A stretch of 64,000 bases of DNA, taken from the NCBI GenBank assembly GCA_003116875.1, contig BCKT01000013.1, forward strand, positions 939,622 through 1,003,621, written 5' to 3'. Under the pieces are notes generated by a model that was given only the letters and a program-made list of their open reading frames with translations, was not told the DNA's origin and ran no database searches. Below are positions 60,035 through 64,000 of the stretch, piece by piece. The DNA comes from Takashimella koratensis (taxonomy: Eukaryota > Basidiomycota > Tremellomycetes > Trichosporonales > Tetragoniomycetaceae). Each line of letters starts with the position of its first letter. Position 1 is the first letter of the stretch. The position numbers and the translations under genes were made by a program.

Positions 60035-60605
60035 GGTTGATCAAGTGATTGAATGAGAGGCTGAAGTTGAAGTTGAGAGAACGACGAGAGTGGGTGAGAG
60101 ATTGGAGACCCGCGGGGGATAGTGTACCGAGGATTAACAGAGTGTCGGAAGACTGCTCATTCTGCCTCCTTCTCGCCACAGATCTCTGATATATATATGT
60201 GATCTGTTTGCGGTTGACTGTTTGGCGGAGGTGAAGTGTGAGCAATCGAAAAAACGGAACTTCGTCATGCTCGTGCGCCCGTGAGCGTTCCGTTCTCCGG
60301 AGGGTAAGGGGCAGTAAGGGGAATTCCCCGGGCTCCGGCTGGGGCAACAGGGGTTGGTGGCTGCGCATGTGATCGGAACACTGTGCTCCTTTTGGTTATG
60401 ATGACGTCGGTGTCGTCCGTCGGGATACTCCCTTCCGGCATCGAAGCCATGACAGAACAGTGTTCCGAGGCGACCAAGTTTTCACAAGACCTGCGCGTAG
60501 GTCAGCATTGTTGACAATACAGGCTCGTTTATTGTCGGTCCGGGAGTCGAAGAAGAAAAAAAGTTGACCACTTGTTCGACAGCTGGCCTCTGCGTACCTC
60601 TGATC
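60035..60605. other. Divergent promoter of sugar transporter and oxidoreductase
   Basis: These 571 bp hold both promoters. A TATATATAT stretch lies near 60191-60199, roughly 160 bp from the transporter start. I recognise no catabolite-repression sites with confidence. Confidence 0.5.
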
Positions 60606-62064
60606 ATGTTCAAAAACATTCTCCCTCCTCTTCGCTCCGTTTCTGCAGCTCGATCCACCCCTCGATTTTCACCTACCTTCCCCAGAGCAATGGTCAACGT
60701 CCAGCAGTCCAACGGCGTCCACTCGGTCGCTTTCGTCCCCTCGGCCACCCCCACTGAGCCCGTCCGCGTCCTCTACATTGGTGCAGGCAACAGTGAGTAG
60801 CACGTCCTCACCTCAGACCTCATGCTGACTTGGCTGCAGTCAACTTCGGCTCAGACGAAGGAGTAAGCCCGTTCATGTTGCGATTCCAGCTGACGCCTAG
60901 CCATGGAACCACTCGAAGCGTCTTGAGCAAAAGCTCGACACCCGACTCCAAGTGGTCGGCATCGTCGACCCGGCGACCGCACGTGCGCAGGGTGTCCTTG
61001 ATGCTAAGCGAAGCTCTCTTGCTGCTGCTGCATACAAGAACGCAGCTTTGTATTCCTCGATCAAAGAAGCTGGGGAAGCACTCAAGTCCAACCCTCCTCA
61101 CCTGATCCTCCTCGGTTCTCCCCCCGCCTTCCGTGGCCGGATCGACTCCAGCAAGGGCTTTGACGCGGAAGTTCAGCTCTCTGACGCGTTCCCCAAATCC
61201 GCTCTCTTCGTTGAGAAGCCGATCAGCTCGGGACCCGTCGACGAGGCGATTGAGGTTGCCGACCTCCTCGAGTCCCGTAAATCCAACTTGGTCAGCGTAG
61301 GCTACATGCTTCGTTACTCCGCCGCTTCTCGCAAGATCAAGGAGATCATCGAGGAGAACAACCTCACAGTTATGATGACCTCGGCACGCTATGTCATGGG
61401 TAAGTCTACAGCTCCAGCACATACTGACCTCCAGCATACGAGTTTAGCCGGAAGCTCGCATGGTGGAACAAGGCGATCGATTGTGGACCGATCGTCGAGC
61501 AAGCGACCCACTTTGTCGACTTGTCTCGCATGTTTGGCGGCGATATCCTCCTCGACACTATCATGGCCCACTCGCTCGAATGGTACGAGGCTCCAGGAAA
61601 GCTCACCAAGCTCAACGTCGACGAGAGCTTGATCCCCGAGGAGGACCGGATCCCTCGATTCACCTCGGCGACGTGGAAGTATGTGTCTGGAGCGATTGGT
61701 CATCTCGAGCACGGCGTTGCCCTCCAGGGCACCGAATTCTCCACTGAGCTCACCGTCTTCGCCGATGGGTACCAAATGAAGCTTGTGGACCCTTACAACC
61801 GGCCCACACTCTATGTTCGCCGACCGGGGTCTGATAGCGAGGAGGTCTACAACTTCCACGACGACGACCCATTCCTTAGCGAAATGTCGACCGTCATCGA
61901 CATGGTCGAGGGTCGCGAGCCCGCTGTCCCGGTTTTGTCCACCTATGCCGATGGTGAGTTCCTCCCTGCGCACGCTCGTGCTGACCTCTTCAGCTGTCAA
62001 GACTTATGAGGCGACCTGGGCAATCCGATTCGCTAGTGAGAAGACCATGCAGCCTCGTAAATGA
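60606..62064 (+). CDS. Gfo/Idh/MocA-family NAD(P)-dependent oxidoreductase
   Basis: Five exons (60606-60792, 60840-60862 of 23 nt, 60901-61399, 61435-61953, 61994-62064) give 432 residues from the ATG at 60606. An in-frame ATG at 60690 would remove a 28-residue Arg/Ser-rich segment that resembles a mitochondrial presequence. The Rossmann strand is VRVLYIGAGNINFG, with the glycine turn split by the first intron. VEKPISS carries the conserved EKP lysine, and IDCGPIVEQATHFVDLSRMFGGD is the catalytic-domain helix with its His. Family members oxidise sugars or polyols, such as xylose or inositol. The divergent sugar transporter supports a sugar substrate, which cannot be named from sequence. Confidence 0.88.
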
Positions 62065-62327
62065 GATGGACATTGTTTGTTGGGAGTTAGCGTTAGTGAC
62101 CACACCTGTAATAGACCATTGGCTTCATAAATGCATCGGGTTACGTTCATGGCAGAAATGATCTCTACTCCGTTTTTCTTCAAGTTAGTCCTCAATCAGT
62201 TCAGCGCTGGACCCAGGTCAAGGTCGACACCGGATTGCCAAATACATACACATGACTCTATATCGCACGGAACGCGATGTCTATCTCCGAAGCAGACCTG
62301 AAAGAAGGCAACTACAGTAAATGCTAG

Positions 62328-63160
62328 CTAGACAGAGTGAATCATGTCTGTCGGCTCCAATCGCCACCGTCTGACGTCCACTCCGTTCGCCATGTCCACG
62401 GCATCCACTAACCACGTCAGAATCCATTCCAAGACCTCTAACTCACCTCTCGCCAATGTCTCTTCCCACGAATTAAAGATCCCAGCTGCAAAGTTCCTCT
62501 TTGCCACGCGCATTCTCGACACCTCCGGCTCTACCTCAATCCAGACTCTCAAATCCATCATCTCCGCGCATGTCTTCCATCCTGGCTGGGTGTAATGCGT
62601 GTAAAGCCCCTCGATGATGACGATCCGGTCCTGAGGCAACACAGCACCACCGGCAGCAACAGGGTCTTTGATGTGGTGGAGAAAAGTTGGGAAAGGAATC
62701 GACTCGCCCAGTCCGAGCTTTGAGAGCGGTTTCCGTAACTGCTCAACAAAGCTTTGGTACAGAGGCTGGTTGAAAGTGAATGCGGCGCCCTTAAAGATCA
62801 GCTTTCTGGACGTGGGAACGACCTACTCTTCTCCAGTGAGCTTCTACTGGGTCGGGCATCTCGTCAAGCTCTGCTCGCGAATAATGCCACCCGTCTAAAG
62901 GAACGGTGACAGCCTGGGGAGCAGGTACCTCATAGTGGTCCCTCGACAAGTCGCTCAAAAGCTTGTTGAGGACAACGATTAAAGGATCCACAACAGTGCT
63001 CTTACCGCACCCCGGTGGGCCAGCAAGTCCAACTAGTAATCTCTGGTCTTTAGGTTTTCTAGATTCATCGTTAGAGACGTTCTGATGTGATCTTGTTCTG
63101 GACTGACTTGGAAAACGAGATCAAGATTTTGCGGGCGAGCGCGTCGATTTGAGAGTCCAT
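62328..63160 (-). CDS. P-loop kinase-like protein of the phosphoribulokinase/uridine kinase family
   Basis: Four minus-strand exons (63160-63108, 63058-62827, 62789-62447, 62407-62328) give 235 residues. Walker A is GPPGCGKST (31-39). LDGWHYSRAELDEMPDP matches the lid/substrate region of fungal Udk-like hydrolases related to yeast Yfh7, RRGAAFTF the conserved motif formed across the second splice, IVIIEGLYTHY the Walker B strand, and RVAKRNFAAGIFNSWEE the arginine finger helix. Two introns are very short (37 and 39 nt). The 39-nt one is stop-free and in frame. The family phosphorylates nucleosides, pantothenate or related small molecules; the fungal substrate is unknown. Confidence 0.88.
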
Positions 63161-63776
63161 GGCAGTGGTGAATGCAAGGTAGTAGCGGCTCACGTCTACA
63201 TGAAAACATAGTCTACACGTCTTGTTTCGCCGAACCACATGGACCGGTGCCGATAGACCTCACTCACATTTTCCCCATTGAGACTTTCGGGTCGCCTCGA
63301 CCCGCTCACCTTGAGTTCCTGCTTGCGGCGACCACTTGACGGGTAAATGCTTGCCGTCGAGCATGTGTTCCCCACATCCCGCCGGTGCGCATCGCGGAAT
63401 CACTCGGATGTTGTGGACAAACACGATAACCTGCCTGCTTCGGCCGTCGTCGTTTGCCCGGAACACAGGGTTCCGGCTCACAGTCTTCCGAGCGGAAAAG
63501 CCACTGACGTTAGTACGACGCCTTGCAACTGGAATAAGAAACATCGAGACGCCGTTGTCAGATCTTCTGCATGTGGAACAGTGTGGACCGAACGTCGATA
63601 CATCCCTGAGTCGTCAGAGCCTACCGGCCGACCTCCGACCGGCGGCTTCTCTGACCCGCTTCACGATGGTCAGATGCAAGACGCAAACGCGATCGCCCCC
63701 TCGCCCCTCGCTTCAAAAACTTTGCACACACACACGTCTGTTCACTCTCCAACACCACTCACAACAATCCACCAAC
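63161..63776. other. Divergent promoter of the kinase-like and SDR genes
   Basis: This stretch separates two divergent starts. Long open frames on both strands overlap each other and show no domain. The right end has a CA-rich leader (CACACACACACG near 63725-63737) typical of a fungal 5' UTR. Confidence 0.45.
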
Positions 63777-64000
63777 ATGCCCACCGCTACCGCTCCCTCT
63801 GCCTCCGCCAGCGCCCTCTTCCAGTCCGTCAGCGGCTCGGGCGCTCTCCTCACTGCCAACCTCTTCAACGTCGAGGGCTGGGTCGCCGTCGGTGAGTTTC
63901 ATTTGCGCTAGCTCTGGAAGTATCACTCACACTAGTCTAGTCACTGGCGGCGGAACCGGCCTTGGCTTGGTGACTGCGACCGCGCTCGCTGAGAACGGCT
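63777..64000 (+). CDS. Short-chain dehydrogenase/reductase, 5' part only (runs off the window)
   Basis: Exon 1 is 63777-63891 and exon 2 starts at 63941 and continues past the window end. The joined sequence reads FNVEGWVAVVTGGGTGLGLVTATALAENG, whose TGGGTGLG is the cofactor-binding glycine motif of classical SDRs (TGX3GXG). An extra Ala/Ser/Thr-rich segment of about 30 residues precedes the first strand. The catalytic YXXXK lies outside the window, so activity and substrate cannot be judged. Confidence 0.8.

Overview
The window is nuclear DNA of an intron-rich basidiomycete fungus, probably a Tremellomycete-type yeast, although the exact lineage cannot be fixed from sequence alone. Evidence: about 23 densely packed monocistronic genes on both strands, GC-rich coding sequence, many short introns with GTGAGT/GTAAGT-type donors, CTGAC/CTAAC branch points and YAG acceptors, and fungal-type products (NAD-specific glutamate dehydrogenase, Rch1-type transporter, Zn2Cys6 regulator, Exo70). 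I read exons by hand from donor/acceptor pairs; in almost every recognised gene the phases close exactly. No tRNA, rRNA, CRISPR array or transposon was recognised. One 75-base assembly gap lies at 14905-14979.

Layout. 1.6-3.7 kb: MGAT5-like family GT18 glycosyltransferase. 4.0-6.2 kb (-): THO subunit TEX1/THOC3 with a large insertion. 6.4-9.0 kb: mitochondrial AK3-type adenylate kinase. 10.0-12.6 kb (-): S-adenosylhomocysteine hydrolase. 12.6-17.2 kb: a 4.6-kb repeat- and pyrimidine-rich intergenic region leading into the 18-exon NAD-glutamate dehydrogenase (17.2-22.2 kb). 23.8-27.0 kb: RING-finger protein. 29.1-31.1 kb: secreted histidine acid phosphatase. 31.7-33.1 kb: RCH1-like transporter. 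33.3-34.2 kb (-): dienelactone hydrolase. 34.6-36.2 kb: DHA1-type MFS exporter. 36.5-39.1 kb: exocyst EXO70. 39.9-43.3 kb: a tandem pair of paralogous proteins I cannot assign to any family. 43.9-45.2 kb: FAD monooxygenase. 46.9-47.3 kb: small Ser/Pro-rich protein. 47.8-51.8 kb (-): Zn2Cys6 transcription factor. 52.4-54.4 kb: F-box/WD40 protein. 54.5-55.5 kb (-): low-molecular-weight protein tyrosine phosphatase. 55.7-57.8 kb: NPP-type phosphodiesterase. 58.1-60.0 kb (-) and 60.6-62.1 kb (+): divergent sugar transporter and Gfo/Idh/MocA oxidoreductase. 62.3-63.2 kb (-): P-loop nucleoside-kinase-like protein. 63.8 kb to the end: start of a short-chain dehydrogenase.

Most genes are unrelated housekeeping genes. 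Possible local links are the divergent sugar transporter/oxidoreductase pair and the divergent transcription factor/F-box pair. Three things stand out. First, extreme exon miniaturisation: the catalytic loop of the tyrosine phosphatase is assembled from four exons, two of them 3 and 6 nt long; SAH hydrolase has an initiator-codon-only first coding exon and a 9-nt last exon; the adenylate kinase P-loop is completed by a 17-nt exon. Second, the tandem orphan family, duplicated together with its promoter. Third, stop-free introns of 3n length (414, 69 and 39 nt) that would leave the reading frame open if retained.
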